Source: Prevotellaceae bacterium (lineage in GTDB: Bacteria > Bacteroidota > Bacteroidia > Bacteroidales > UBA932). Taken from it: DNA of 14,496 bases. Under the pieces are notes generated by a model that saw only the letters and a program-made list of their open reading frames with translations, searched no databases and was not told the origin of the DNA. The translations under genes and the position numbers were made by a program. Below, piece after piece: positions 1-6,044 of the stretch. The number at the start of each line of letters is the position of its first letter. The stretch's first letter is position 1. The stretch spans positions 1-14,496 of the forward strand of contig JAIROQ010000063.1 of NCBI GenBank assembly GCA_031257455.1, in the 5' to 3' direction.

Positions 1-9
1 AGTCCGGTG

Positions 10-40
10 CAAAGGTAAATAAAATGTTTTAAAATGCAAA
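10..40 (-). promoter_or_regulatory. Bacteroidetes-type promoter facing off the left edge
   Basis: Read on the minus strand there is TTTG (37-40), a 19-bp spacer, and TACCTTTG (10-17). This matches the Bacteroidetes vegetative promoter pattern of a -33 TTTG and a -7 TAnnTTTG, and it is the best-spaced example in the window. The gene it drives would lie to the left of the window and be transcribed leftward, divergent from hicAB. Confidence 0.65.
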
Positions 41-70
41 ATAAATGTTTACTTTAGTTGTAAGTTGTAA

Positions 71-137
71 TTTCTGATTTCTGATTTTTTATTTCTGATT
101 TGCTGACGCGCCAACAACTCATACTTCATACCTCATG
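71..137. repeat. Short-period degenerate intergenic repeats
   Basis: TTTCTGA occurs at 71-77, 78-84 and 92-98, followed by a degenerate copy. At about 118-136 is a run of CATAC/CATACC units with a period near 9. The reverse complement of that second run (GGTATGAAGTATGAG) resembles the GGTATGAGGTATGAAC run at 12761-12777, so the same word family occurs at both ends of the window in opposite orientation. Confidence 0.6.
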
Positions 138-144
138 CTGGATT

Positions 145-215
145 GCTTCGCTTCGCTCGCAATGACGCGCTTCGCTTCGCTCGCAATGACGCGCTTCGCT
201 TCGCTCGCAATGACG
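145..215. repeat. Three-copy 24-bp tandem repeat, palindromic unit
   Basis: Units start at 145, 169 and 193 and are essentially identical; only the last few bases of the third differ. Each unit carries GCTTCGCTTCGCTCGC followed by AATGACGC. The first copy is preceded by ATT, so it starts ATTGC and ends its core with GCAAT, giving hairpin ends. From general knowledge, dispersed intergenic repeats with the opposite-strand core CATTGCGAG...GAAGCAATCC recur in unrelated bacterial phyla, and this array looks like a tandemly expanded member. The near-identity of the copies suggests recent expansion. Confidence 0.8.
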
Positions 216-220
216 ACTTA

Positions 221-315
221 GTTGAAAATTGAAAGTTGAAAGTTGAAAATGACGGCAAGCGCAGTGGCGTAAGCCTATTCAAAATTCAAAACTCAAAATT
301 GATAAGGCGTAAGCC
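221..315. repeat. Composite dispersed intergenic repeat
   Basis: At 221-250 are four degenerate TTGAAAA/TTGAAAG units with a period of 8-9. Then comes CGGCAAGCG with GGCGTAAGCC at 266-275. After that is a CAAAATT/CAAAACT run (280-300) and a second exact GGCGTAAGCC at 306-315. Blocks of the same make-up occur at 1129-1260 and 5780-5885, which marks it as a dispersed family and not a one-off low-complexity tract. Confidence 0.65.
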
Positions 316-388
316 CTTTCTCTACTTTCCGCTGTTCAGGGTACTACATTATTTACCTTTTTTGTTTTATATATAGTAAAAAAAACAG

Positions 389-396
389 TACCTTTG
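389..396 (+). promoter_or_regulatory. hicAB promoter, -7 box
   Basis: TACCTTTG is an exact TAnnTTTG match, 27 bp before the hicA start codon. The nearest upstream TTTG (361-364) lies 24 bp away, a few bases longer than the usual spacing, so the -33 element is uncertain. The site probably drives both hicA and hicB. Confidence 0.55.
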
Positions 397-421
397 TATC
401 CTCAAACAGAATAAAGACAGG

Positions 422-427
422 ATGTGA
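422..427 (+). promoter_or_regulatory. Start-stop ATGTGA overlapping the hicA GTG start
   Basis: ATG at 422-424 is followed at once by TGA at 425-427. The toxin's GTG start (424-426) shares a base with the ATG and overlaps the TGA. A ribosome starting at the ATG would stop immediately. The only in-frame alternative further upstream is blocked by TAA at 412-414, so GTG must be the hicA start. This arrangement could hold toxin synthesis low, but that is inference. Confidence 0.45.
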
Positions 428-606
428 AATCAAGTGAATTGATAAAAATTGCGCAAGAAAATAAATGGCAATTAGACCATCAGTCAGGTAGCCACAGGGC
501 GTATGTAAAGAATGGGAAAAAAGTGGTTATACCATTTCATGGTTCGAAGGAAGTTCCGACAGGAACATGCAAAAAGATTTTAAAGATAATTACGGAAAAA
601 GAATAG
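424..606 (+). CDS. hicA: HicA-family toxin (mRNA interferase)
   Basis: The 60-residue protein has the size and sequence of HicA toxins, small double-stranded-RNA-binding-fold proteins that cleave mRNA when free of HicB. The N-terminal MKSSELIKIAQENKW helix, the GSHRAY motif with the expected catalytic histidine at residue 24, and the VVIPFHG strand followed by the PTGTCKKILKII helix are all visible. The start is GTG; an in-frame TAA at 412 excludes a longer form. The antitoxin gene follows after 24 bp, the usual toxin-first order, and the pair ends at a terminator at 1072-1102. Regulation is probably by HicB binding near the -7 box at 389-396. The reading frame and key histidine are intact, so it is probably functional. 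Confidence 0.9.
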   Translation: MKSSELIKIAQENKWQLDHQSGSHRAYVKNGKKVVIPFHGSKEVPTGTCKKILKIITEKE

Positions 607-630
607 CTTTCCACAAAAAAACAGTTTGAT

Positions 631-1032
631 ATGAAACAAATTCATGTAATTTTAGAGAAAGGAAATGACGGCTATGGCGTTTCATTTAATGAAATACCCA
701 ACGTGTTCGGCTTTGGTGAAACGGTTGAAAAAGCTAAAGCCGATGCCCGGACGGCATTGGATTTTTATGTGCAATACTTAAACAAAACCCGCCATCCTGT
801 GCCTGAAATCTTGCAGGACGAATATGAGTTAAAATTTGAATTTGACATCGAAGCGCTTTTACATTATATTGACGGCACGGTTACAAAAACAGCCTTGGCG
901 AAAGCATCAGGCATCCATGCTTCATTATTGAGCCACTATAGCTCCGGGTTGAAAAAGCCGCGTAAGGAGCAACGTGAGAAAATTGTCATGGGCATTCATG
1001 CTCTGGGAAGAGAACTGTTATCCGTATCTTGA
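631..1032 (+). CDS. hicB: HicB-family antitoxin with C-terminal HTH
   Basis: The 133-residue protein pairs with HicA. Residues 1-50 form the partial RNase H-like fold typical of HicB, with GYGVSFNEIPNVFGFGETVEKAKADA reading through the characteristic region (G14-Y15-G16 and the P23 turn). This part binds and blocks the toxin. Residues about 84-125 form an XRE/Cro-like helix-turn-helix (TKTALAKASGIHASLLSHYS, then a basic stretch), which should bind the operator and autoregulate the pair. The start is an ATG 24 bp after the hicA stop. HicB proteins carry either a ribbon-helix-helix or an HTH domain; this is the HTH type and longer than the minimal form. Confidence 0.9.
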   Translation: MKQIHVILEKGNDGYGVSFNEIPNVFGFGETVEKAKADARTALDFYVQYLNKTRHPVPEILQDEYELKFEFDIEALLHYIDGTVTKTALAKASGIHASLLSHYSSGLKKPRKEQREKIVMGIHALGRELLSVS

Positions 1033-1071
1033 TGCTATCTCCTTCCTGCTTCCTGTCTTTTCACAACTGGC

Positions 1072-1102
1072 CGGCGGGGGAATAATTGCCCTGCCGTTTT
1101 TT
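1072..1102 (+). terminator. Intrinsic terminator after hicAB
   Basis: CGGCGGGG (1072-1079) pairs with CCCTGCCG (1089-1096), including one G-U pair, across a 9-base A/T-rich loop. Six T residues follow at 1097-1102. It lies 40 bp after the hicB stop. Confidence 0.85.
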
Positions 1103-1128
1103 GTGATAACTGCGAAAAGCAATAAAAG

Positions 1129-1260
1129 GTCGTAAGTCGTAAGTCGCGGCAAGCGTAGTGGCGTCAGCCCAATCTGTAAATCCGTAAATCTGTAAATTCT
1201 TTTGGCGTCAGCTTAAATCTTTAAATTTTTAAATCTTTAAATCTTTAAATTGGCGCCAGC
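1129..1260. repeat. Composite dispersed intergenic repeat
   Basis: In order: GTCGTAA/GTCGTAA/GTCG units (period 8); CGGCAAGCGTAGTGGCGTCAGCC (1147-1169, only short parts identical to 251-275); AAATCTGT/AAATCCGT/AAATCTGT units with period 9; GGCGTCAGC (1204-1212); then TTTAAATC units with period 9 (about 1214-1250); and a closing GGCGCCAGC. Word content matches the blocks at 221-315, 5780-5885 and 5984-6035. The array ends about 15 bp from the priA stop codon. Confidence 0.7.
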
Positions 1261-1274
1261 AATTCCTAATTCCC

Positions 1275-3515
1275 TCAAAAAGGGTCTACATCCACTGTTG
1301 CTTCGATGCCTGAAAATCCCCGCTGCCGGCGCAGGGCTGCTAACTGTTCCATCAGGAAATGTTTTAATGCGCCGGCATGGGCGTCCCGTTCGAGACGCAC
1401 CCAAAAGCAGGCAAGGTAACGGTTCTGTATGCGGTTCACCGCCGGCTGGAAAGGCCCTGTGAGCCGCTGTTGCAATGCCGGCGACAAAAGATTGCGCAGC
1501 ATTTCCGCCGCCGGTTGCAGTATATCCGGCTGCCGGTGCTTGAGGGTAATGCTTGTCAGGCGCGAATAGGGCGGGAAATGAAATTCCCTGCGTTCGAGCA
1601 GTTGCAGGTTGAAGAGGCCGTTGTAGTCGGCTTTTCGTACCAGATAGATGATCGGGTTGGAGGGCTGCGCGGTTTGAATAATCACGCGTCCCTGTTTGTC
1701 TTTGCGTCCTGCGCGGCCGCTCACTTGCGTCATCAGCTGGAAACTGCGTTCATGTGCGCGGAAGTCGGGAAAATTAAGGAGGGTATCGGCATTGAGAATG
1801 CCCACCAAACTCACATGCTCGAAATCCAGCCCTTTTGTAATCATCTGCGTGCCGACCAGAATATCAATGCGGCGTTGCGCAAAGCTGCCGAGAATATGGC
1901 TGTAGGCATGTTTCGCGCGTGCAGCGTCCAAATCCAGACGGGCTATCCGCGCTTGCGGGAAAAAGAGTTGCAGTTCGTCTTCCGCCCGTTCGGTGCCGGC
2001 GCCTTTGGTTTGGATGTTCGGGCTTTTACATTCGGGACATACGGCCAGTAGCGGTTGGGACGCGCCGCAGTAATGGCACAGCAACACATTTCCCTGCCTG
2101 TGGTAAGTCAGGCTTACGCTGCACCGGGTGCAACGGGGAATATGCCCGCATTCGCTGCATTGCACAAAAGGCGAATAACCGCGCCGGTTCTGGAATAAAA
2201 TCACCTGTTCATTTTTGCTCAATGCCTCGCCTATCGCATCCAGCAGGGGCTGCGAAAATAAGCCGTGCATTTTTTTCCGTTTCCGTTCGCGCGTGGTATC
2301 CACCACATCCATTGTTGGCGGCAACGCCTGGTAATACCGCTCGGCAAGGGTTACCAGCCCGTATTTTCCGGCGTGGGCGTTGTAGTAACTCTCGACAGAC
2401 GGCGTGGCCGTGCCGAGCAGTACGGACGCGCGATGCAGTTGCGCCAGCATGATAGCGGCGTCCCGCGTATGGAAACGCGGCGCGGGGTCATACTGTTTAT
2501 AGCTGGTTTCATGCTCTTCGTCCACGATAATCAAGCCCAGATTATCGAACGGCAAAAACAGCGAAGAGCGCACCCCAAGGATAATCCGGTAATGCGAAGA
2601 CACGGCATGGTAAATTTCGGCGCGTTCGTTGTCGCTGTACTTTGAATGGTACACGCCGACAATGTTCCCGAAAATGCTTTGCAGGCGGTCGATAATCTGT
2701 GTGGTGAGCGCGATTTCCGGCAACAGGTACAGCGCCTGCCGCCCGTGACGGAGCTGTTCGGCCATCAAATCAATATATATCTCCGTCTTCCCGGATGCCG
2801 TGATGCCGTGCAGCAACACTACATTCTTTTGCCGGAACAGTACGCTGATTTCATCGCGCGCCTGCTGCTGCGCTGCCGACAATACCGGCGCGGCTTTACC
2901 GGCGGTCGCCGACAAATCCAACCGGCCGGTTTCGCGCGTAACGAGCATTAAAATATTTTTCTTCACGCACGCCGTCAAAGCGGCAGCTGTCTGCCCCCCC
3001 TGCAATAACTGCTTCTTGGGCATTTCATGCGGATGCGCAAAATCCAATTCTCCGGCAAACGAAAGATACGATAACAGTAATGCTTCCTGCTTAGCCGCCC
3101 GCTTCAATGCATCTAAACAGCCATGCAACTGTTCTTCGGATGAAATGGAAGGATGCAAACGCACGCAGGTTTCGGTCAGCGGCCGGAAGACCGTGCGCAA
3201 ACGGGCTGGCAATGCGGCTTTCATCACTTCACCCGGACTGCACAGATAATATCCGGCCAGTTGTTCCCAATGTTGCAACTGTATTTCCGTTACAGTCGGA
3301 GAGTCGTCCAGAATTGCCAGCAGGTCTTTCACCGCATAGCTTTCCGGCGCATGGCGGTGGATACGGCGAATTAAACCGGTATAGCTTTTTTTCCCGACAG
3401 GCACAGTAACCCGCTTGCCCGCCGCCGCCATACTTTCCAACTTTTCAGGAACGGAATAAGTAAGCAGCCTGTTCAGCGCAAGCGGCACAATGACGTCAGC
3501 AAAAATTACAGACAT
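1275..3515 (-). CDS. priA: Primosomal replication restart helicase PriA
   Basis: PriA is the 3'-to-5' superfamily 2 helicase that recognises stalled forks and reloads the replisome. The 746-residue product has the family's normal length and layout: N-terminal DNA-binding region (1-110), winged-helix region, Walker A GITASGKTE (237-245), DEEH box (332-335) and GTATPSVES (368-376). Eight zinc-binding cysteines follow (453, 456, 462, 465, 480, 483, 493, 496), then the late helicase motifs VGTQMITKGLDF and QVSGRAGR. The frame is open a further 142 codons upstream, but that part overlaps the divergent methyltransferase and has no family resemblance. The ATG at 3515, giving MSVIFADVIVPLAL, matches the usual PriA N-terminus and has a -7 box 20 bp upstream. 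No intrinsic terminator is visible after its stop. Confidence 0.97.
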   Translation of the reverse strand: MSVIFADVIVPLALNRLLTYSVPEKLESMAAAGKRVTVPVGKKSYTGLIRRIHRHAPESYAVKDLLAILDDSPTVTEIQLQHWEQLAGYYLCSPGEVMKAALPARLRTVFRPLTETCVRLHPSISSEEQLHGCLDALKRAAKQEALLLSYLSFAGELDFAHPHEMPKKQLLQGGQTAAALTACVKKNILMLVTRETGRLDLSATAGKAAPVLSAAQQQARDEISVLFRQKNVVLLHGITASGKTEIYIDLMAEQLRHGRQALYLLPEIALTTQIIDRLQSIFGNIVGVYHSKYSDNERAEIYHAVSSHYRIILGVRSSLFLPFDNLGLIIVDEEHETSYKQYDPAPRFHTRDAAIMLAQLHRASVLLGTATPSVESYYNAHAGKYGLVTLAERYYQALPPTMDVVDTTRERKRKKMHGLFSQPLLDAIGEALSKNEQVILFQNRRGYSPFVQCSECGHIPRCTRCSVSLTYHRQGNVLLCHYCGASQPLLAVCPECKSPNIQTKGAGTERAEDELQLFFPQARIARLDLDAARAKHAYSHILGSFAQRRIDILVGTQMITKGLDFEHVSLVGILNADTLLNFPDFRAHERSFQLMTQVSGRAGRKDKQGRVIIQTAQPSNPIIYLVRKADYNGLFNLQLLERREFHFPPYSRLTSITLKHRQPDILQPAAEMLRNLLSPALQQRLTGPFQPAVNRIQNRYLACFWVRLERDAHAGALKHFLMEQLAALRRQRGFSGIEATVDVDPF

Positions 3516-3534
3516 AAATTTATTTTCAAGTAAA

Positions 3535-3542
3535 CAAAAGTA
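3535..3542 (-). promoter_or_regulatory. priA promoter, -7 box
   Basis: Read on minus, TACTTTTG matches TAnnTTTG and ends 20 bp before the priA ATG. A minus-strand TTTG at 3557-3560 is only 14 bp away, too close for a standard -33 element. Confidence 0.55.
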
Positions 3543-3552
3543 GTAAAAAAAA

Positions 3553-3600
3553 GTCGCAAATCGAATATCGAATAGCGCAATCCGCCAATCTGTAAATTCT
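3553..3600. repeat. Short-period repeat between the divergent genes
   Basis: TCGCAAATCGAATATCGAATAGCG (3554-3577, period about 8) is followed by CCAATCTGTAAATTCT, which repeats words found at 1171-1200 and 5820-5880. The block sits between the two opposed -7 boxes of priA and the methyltransferase, so it forms part of their control region. Confidence 0.55.
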
Positions 3601-3603
3601 TTG

Positions 3604-3611
3604 TATCTTTG
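3604..3611 (+). promoter_or_regulatory. Methyltransferase-kinase promoter, -7 box
   Basis: TATCTTTG is an exact TAnnTTTG match 17 bp before the ATG at 3629. No TTTG is seen at the expected -33 distance. It probably serves both the methyltransferase and the overlapping kinase gene. Confidence 0.55.
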
Positions 3612-3628
3612 TGCCGTAACAGGTAAGG

Positions 3629-4525
3629 ATGATGTTATTGCTTTCGCCCGATAAATGGAATGACTACGAGTTGATAGATAGCGGCGGGTTTGAGAAACTC
3701 GAACGCTTCGGCGGCTATATCCTGGCGCGTCCCGAGCCGAAAGCCGTTTGGGGAAAAACCTTGACAAATGAAGCATGGCGGCGACAAATGCATACCTCCT
3801 ACACCACCGGCGCAAGTTTCGGCAGGGCAGGCAAAGAAGACAGCGGTACGTGGCATCGTTTGAAAACAACGCCCGACCAGTGGTACATCCATTACCGGAA
3901 AGATGCTTTGCAATTTCGCCTGCGTTTGGGATTGACGGCATTCAAGCATGTGGGCGTATTCCCCGAACAGGCGCCGAACTGGGATTATATTTATACCGCC
4001 GTGCGCGAACTGAAAACGCCGCAGCCGAAAATCCTGAATTTATTCGCCTATACCGGCGCCGCATCATTGGCGGCAAAGGCTGCCGGCGGCGATGTAACCC
4101 ATCTGGACGCCGTGCGGCAAGTGGTAACCTGGGCGCGCGAGAACATGGAAACAAGCGGGCAGGGGGGCATCCATTGGATAGTGGAAGATGCGTTAAAATT
4201 TGTACGGCGCGAAGCCAAACGCGGCAACAGTTATCAAGGCATTATCCTTGACCCGCCGGCTTACGGGCATGGCCCGGCCGGTGAAAAATGGAAATTGGAT
4301 GCGTGTTTATTCGATTTATTACAGGAATGTAAAAAAATTTTAGCGCCGCATGACAGTTTCTTGGTGTTGAATTTATATTCCAACGGATTCTCGGCATTGG
4401 TCGCCGACACTATAATTACTAACGTATTCGGAACAACGCGCGAAAAAGAATTCGGCGAATTATTTTTGTGCGATAGTTTTGGGAAACGGTTACCATTAAG
4501 TGTTTTTACACGTTTTAAACTATGA
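3629..4525 (+). CDS. Class I SAM-dependent methyltransferase, RlmI-like
   Basis: The 298-residue protein carries a Rossmann-fold methyltransferase core. SAM-binding motif I is LNLFAYTGAAS (136-146), the post-I acidic residue is in THLDAVRQV (D160), and motif IV is LDPPAYG (207-213), the DPPxYG signature of the RlmI/RlmK-type family that methylates cytosine C5 or guanine N2 in 23S rRNA. The N-terminal 110 residues are not a clear PUA domain. An RNA substrate is likely, but a specific base cannot be assigned. Two consecutive ATGs (3629, 3632) are both usable; AGGTAAGGA just upstream may assist binding. Its stop overlaps the histidine kinase start by 4 bp (ATGA), so the two are probably translated together, although their functions have no obvious link. 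Confidence 0.88.
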   Translation: MMLLLSPDKWNDYELIDSGGFEKLERFGGYILARPEPKAVWGKTLTNEAWRRQMHTSYTTGASFGRAGKEDSGTWHRLKTTPDQWYIHYRKDALQFRLRLGLTAFKHVGVFPEQAPNWDYIYTAVRELKTPQPKILNLFAYTGAASLAAKAAGGDVTHLDAVRQVVTWARENMETSGQGGIHWIVEDALKFVRREAKRGNSYQGIILDPPAYGHGPAGEKWKLDACLFDLLQECKKILAPHDSFLVLNLYSNGFSALVADTIITNVFGTTREKEFGELFLCDSFGKRLPLSVFTRFKL

Positions 4526-5556
4526 AATTTTTCACTCATCCCAGCATTGCATTCATTATTGCCTTTGTGGCCGTAGGCGTCAGCATTACTTCTACCATTG
4601 TATTCGGCAAACCGGCAAATCTGAAAATAGTTTTATTGGTGAATGCCCTTGTATTTGTGGTATTGTATGTATTTGCCTATATCGTATTAAAAGATTTCGT
4701 CATAAAAAAAATCACGCCTATCTACAAGACCATTTACAACATGAGCGCCGTGCGCAGCAAATTACGCACCGTGCCGCGTTCCGGCGATATTGTGGAACAG
4801 GTGAACCGGGAAGTCGCCCAGTGGGCGGAAGAACAAACGAAAGAAATCAGCCGGCTTTCGGCAATGGAACAGTTCCGCAAAGAATTTTTAGGCAATGTGT
4901 CGCATGAATTGAAGACGCCGAGTTTTGCCATACAGGGGCAACTCCTCACCTTGCTTGACGGCGGTTTGGAAGACCCGTCCATCAACCGGAAATATGTGGA
5001 AAGCTGCGAACGGAATATCGAACGGCTGATTTCACTGGTGGATGAATTGGAAACCATCAATAAACTGGAAACAGGCGAAACAATATTGCACAAAACGTCT
5101 TTTAACCTTATAATATTGGTCGAGGAAATATTTGCGGCATGTGAAATTGTTTCCGAAAAAAAGAATATCCGCCTGTACATGGAACGCCCGGCCACCGGCC
5201 GCATCATGGTCTATGCCGACCGGCAACGCATTGCGCAGGTGTTGACCAACCTGATAGGCAATTCTATCAACTACGGGCGCGAAGGCGGCGAAACGGAAGT
5301 ACTGTTTTCCGACATGCACGACCATGTACTCGTGGAAGTGAAAGACAACGGTATCGGCATTGCCGAAGACCATCGCTCGCGCATCTTTGAACGGTTCTAC
5401 CGCGTGGATAAGCACCGCTCGCGCGAACACGGCGGCAGCGGGCTGGGACTGGCCATTGTAAAACACATCATCGATGCGCATGGCGAAACCATTAGCGTGA
5501 AAAGCGAGTTGAATGTGGGTACGGTCTTTGCTTTTACGCTGCAAAAATCGAAGTAG
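4522..5556 (+). CDS. Membrane sensor histidine kinase, PhoR-like
   Basis: This 344-residue two-component kinase has two N-terminal membrane segments (about 7-28 and 35-56) with only a few residues between them, so it lacks a large periplasmic sensing domain. A linker follows, then the phosphoacceptor H-box NVSHELKTP with H128. The HATPase domain has the N-box NLIGNSINY (243-251), G1 DNGIGI (275-280), FERFYR (289-294) and G2 GGSGLGL (304-310). All catalytic motifs are intact. It begins inside the stop codon of the methyltransferase. Neither neighbour is a response regulator, so the partner must be encoded elsewhere. With so short an external loop the signal may be membrane-borne or sensed through another protein; this is inference. 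Confidence 0.93.
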   Translation: MKFFTHPSIAFIIAFVAVGVSITSTIVFGKPANLKIVLLVNALVFVVLYVFAYIVLKDFVIKKITPIYKTIYNMSAVRSKLRTVPRSGDIVEQVNREVAQWAEEQTKEISRLSAMEQFRKEFLGNVSHELKTPSFAIQGQLLTLLDGGLEDPSINRKYVESCERNIERLISLVDELETINKLETGETILHKTSFNLIILVEEIFAACEIVSEKKNIRLYMERPATGRIMVYADRQRIAQVLTNLIGNSINYGREGGETEVLFSDMHDHVLVEVKDNGIGIAEDHRSRIFERFYRVDKHRSREHGGSGLGLAIVKHIIDAHGETISVKSELNVGTVFAFTLQKSK

Positions 5557-5620
5557 GAGTTTGGAAGAGTTAGAGGAGTTAAAGGAGTTAAATGTAGTTA
5601 GAGTAGTTAAAGGAGTTAAA
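5554..5620. repeat. GGAGTTAAA-type repeat array behind the kinase
   Basis: Degenerate copies of a 9-bp unit (GGAGTTAAA, AGAGTTAGA, GTAGTTAGA, GTAGTTAAA) run from the kinase stop codon to about 5620. The array starts at the stop itself (TAG at 5554-5556). Each copy retains AGTTA. Confidence 0.7.
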
Positions 5621-5709
5621 AAAATGGCAAAACAACCTTGTGTGGGACGATAGGTCGCCGGTTGGTCTCCTTTCTTTTTGAATCTTATTTATATATTTTT
5701 TTATCATCG

Positions 5710-5739
5710 CAAAGATACTTCCTTTTTAGTTTTTTCAAA
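5710..5739 (-). promoter_or_regulatory. Promoter-like site antisense to the kinase 3' end
   Basis: On minus there is TTTG (5736-5739), an 18-bp spacer and TATCTTTG (5710-5717), a good fit to the -33/-7 pattern. A transcript would start near 5703 and run toward the kinase 3' end. A 39-codon ORF (5707 down to 5588) begins 3 bp past the -7 box, but its tail reads through repeat DNA and has no recognisable similarity, so a non-coding transcript is as likely. Confidence 0.4.
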
Positions 5740-5740
5740 A

Positions 5741-5768
5741 TGCAAATCTAAGGTGCAAATCTAAGGTG
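5741..5768. repeat. Two exact copies of a 13-bp unit
   Basis: TGCAAATCTAAGG occurs at 5741-5753 and 5754-5766, followed by a partial third copy (TGCGG). The period of 13 differs from the 8-9 bp of most neighbouring arrays. Confidence 0.75.
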
Positions 5769-5779
5769 CGGGGCTTTTT

Positions 5780-5885
5780 AATTGAAAATTGAAAGTGGAA
5801 AGTGGAAAATGGCGGCAAGCGTAAGGTCGCCTGTCGCAAATCGAGTATCGCAAATCGAAAAGTCGAGTATCGCGTATCTCAAGCC
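5780..5885. repeat. Composite dispersed intergenic repeat
   Basis: A TTGAAAATTGAAAGTGGAAA run (period 8-9) leads into GGCGGCAAGCGTAAGG (5811-5826), then TCGCAAATCGAGTATCGC units (period about 8) and a closing AAGCCCC. The order, period array then CGGCAAGCG then GC-rich end, repeats that seen at 221-275, with different variants. Confidence 0.65.
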
Positions 5886-5943
5886 CCTATTTAAATAAAA
5901 ATAAAATTTTCTTGGAAAAAGTAGATAGATTAATAAAAATTCT

Positions 5944-5951
5944 TACCTTTG
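5944..5951 (+). promoter_or_regulatory. korA promoter, -7 box
   Basis: TACCTTTG is an exact match, 93 bp before the korA ATG. The nearest upstream TTG (5912-5914) is 29 bp away, so the -33 element is not clear. The leader it would create is mostly repeat DNA (5984-6035). Confidence 0.5.
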
Positions 5952-5983
5952 TACTCTGAATTTAAAAAAAATAAAACCAAAAA

Positions 5984-6035
5984 ATCGGCAAATCCATAAA
6001 TCCGTAAATCTTTGAATCTTTAAATTTTTAAATCT
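5984..6035. repeat. AAATCCGT/AAATCTTT-type array in the korA leader
   Basis: Units with period 9 (AAATCCATA, AAATCCGTA, AAATCTTTG, AATCTTTAA, ATTTTTAAA) stop 9 bp before the korA start codon. The same words form the array at 1171-1250 in the same order, AAATCCGT first and TTTAAATC later. Confidence 0.65.
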
Positions 6036-6044
6036 AAAAAAAAC

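Larger units (their letters stand above)
1..423. other. Intergenic region before hicA, repeat-rich
   Basis: No convincing coding sequence is present in this stretch. It holds an outward-facing promoter at 10-40 (minus), short-period repeats at 71-137, a three-copy 24-bp tandem repeat at 145-215, a composite repeat block at 221-315, and the hicA promoter region near 389-396. The sequence is strongly biased (A/T-rich apart from the 24-bp repeat), unlike the flanking genes. Confidence 0.8.
5557..6044. other. Intergenic region between kinase and korA
   Basis: No well-supported gene is seen. It contains four repeat blocks (5554-5620, 5741-5768, 5780-5885, 5984-6035), a minus-strand promoter-like pair at 5710-5739, and the korA -7 box at 5944-5951. 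CAACC (5633-5637) and GGTTG (5660-5664) can pair around a long loop with T-rich DNA on the far side, a weak terminator candidate at best. Confidence 0.75.

Noticed and set aside
145..315. CRISPR array
   Set aside because: The 24-bp units are directly adjacent with no unique spacers, and no cas genes are nearby; it is a simple tandem repeat.
1377..2951. Several plus-strand ORFs of 70-224 codons under priA
   Set aside because: All are antisense to priA catalytic domains, overlap each other in different frames and show no domain.
3516..3941. 142-codon N-terminal extension of priA
   Set aside because: It overlaps the divergent methyltransferase gene, crosses both promoter boxes and has no PriA-like sequence; the ATG at 3515 fits family and promoter position.
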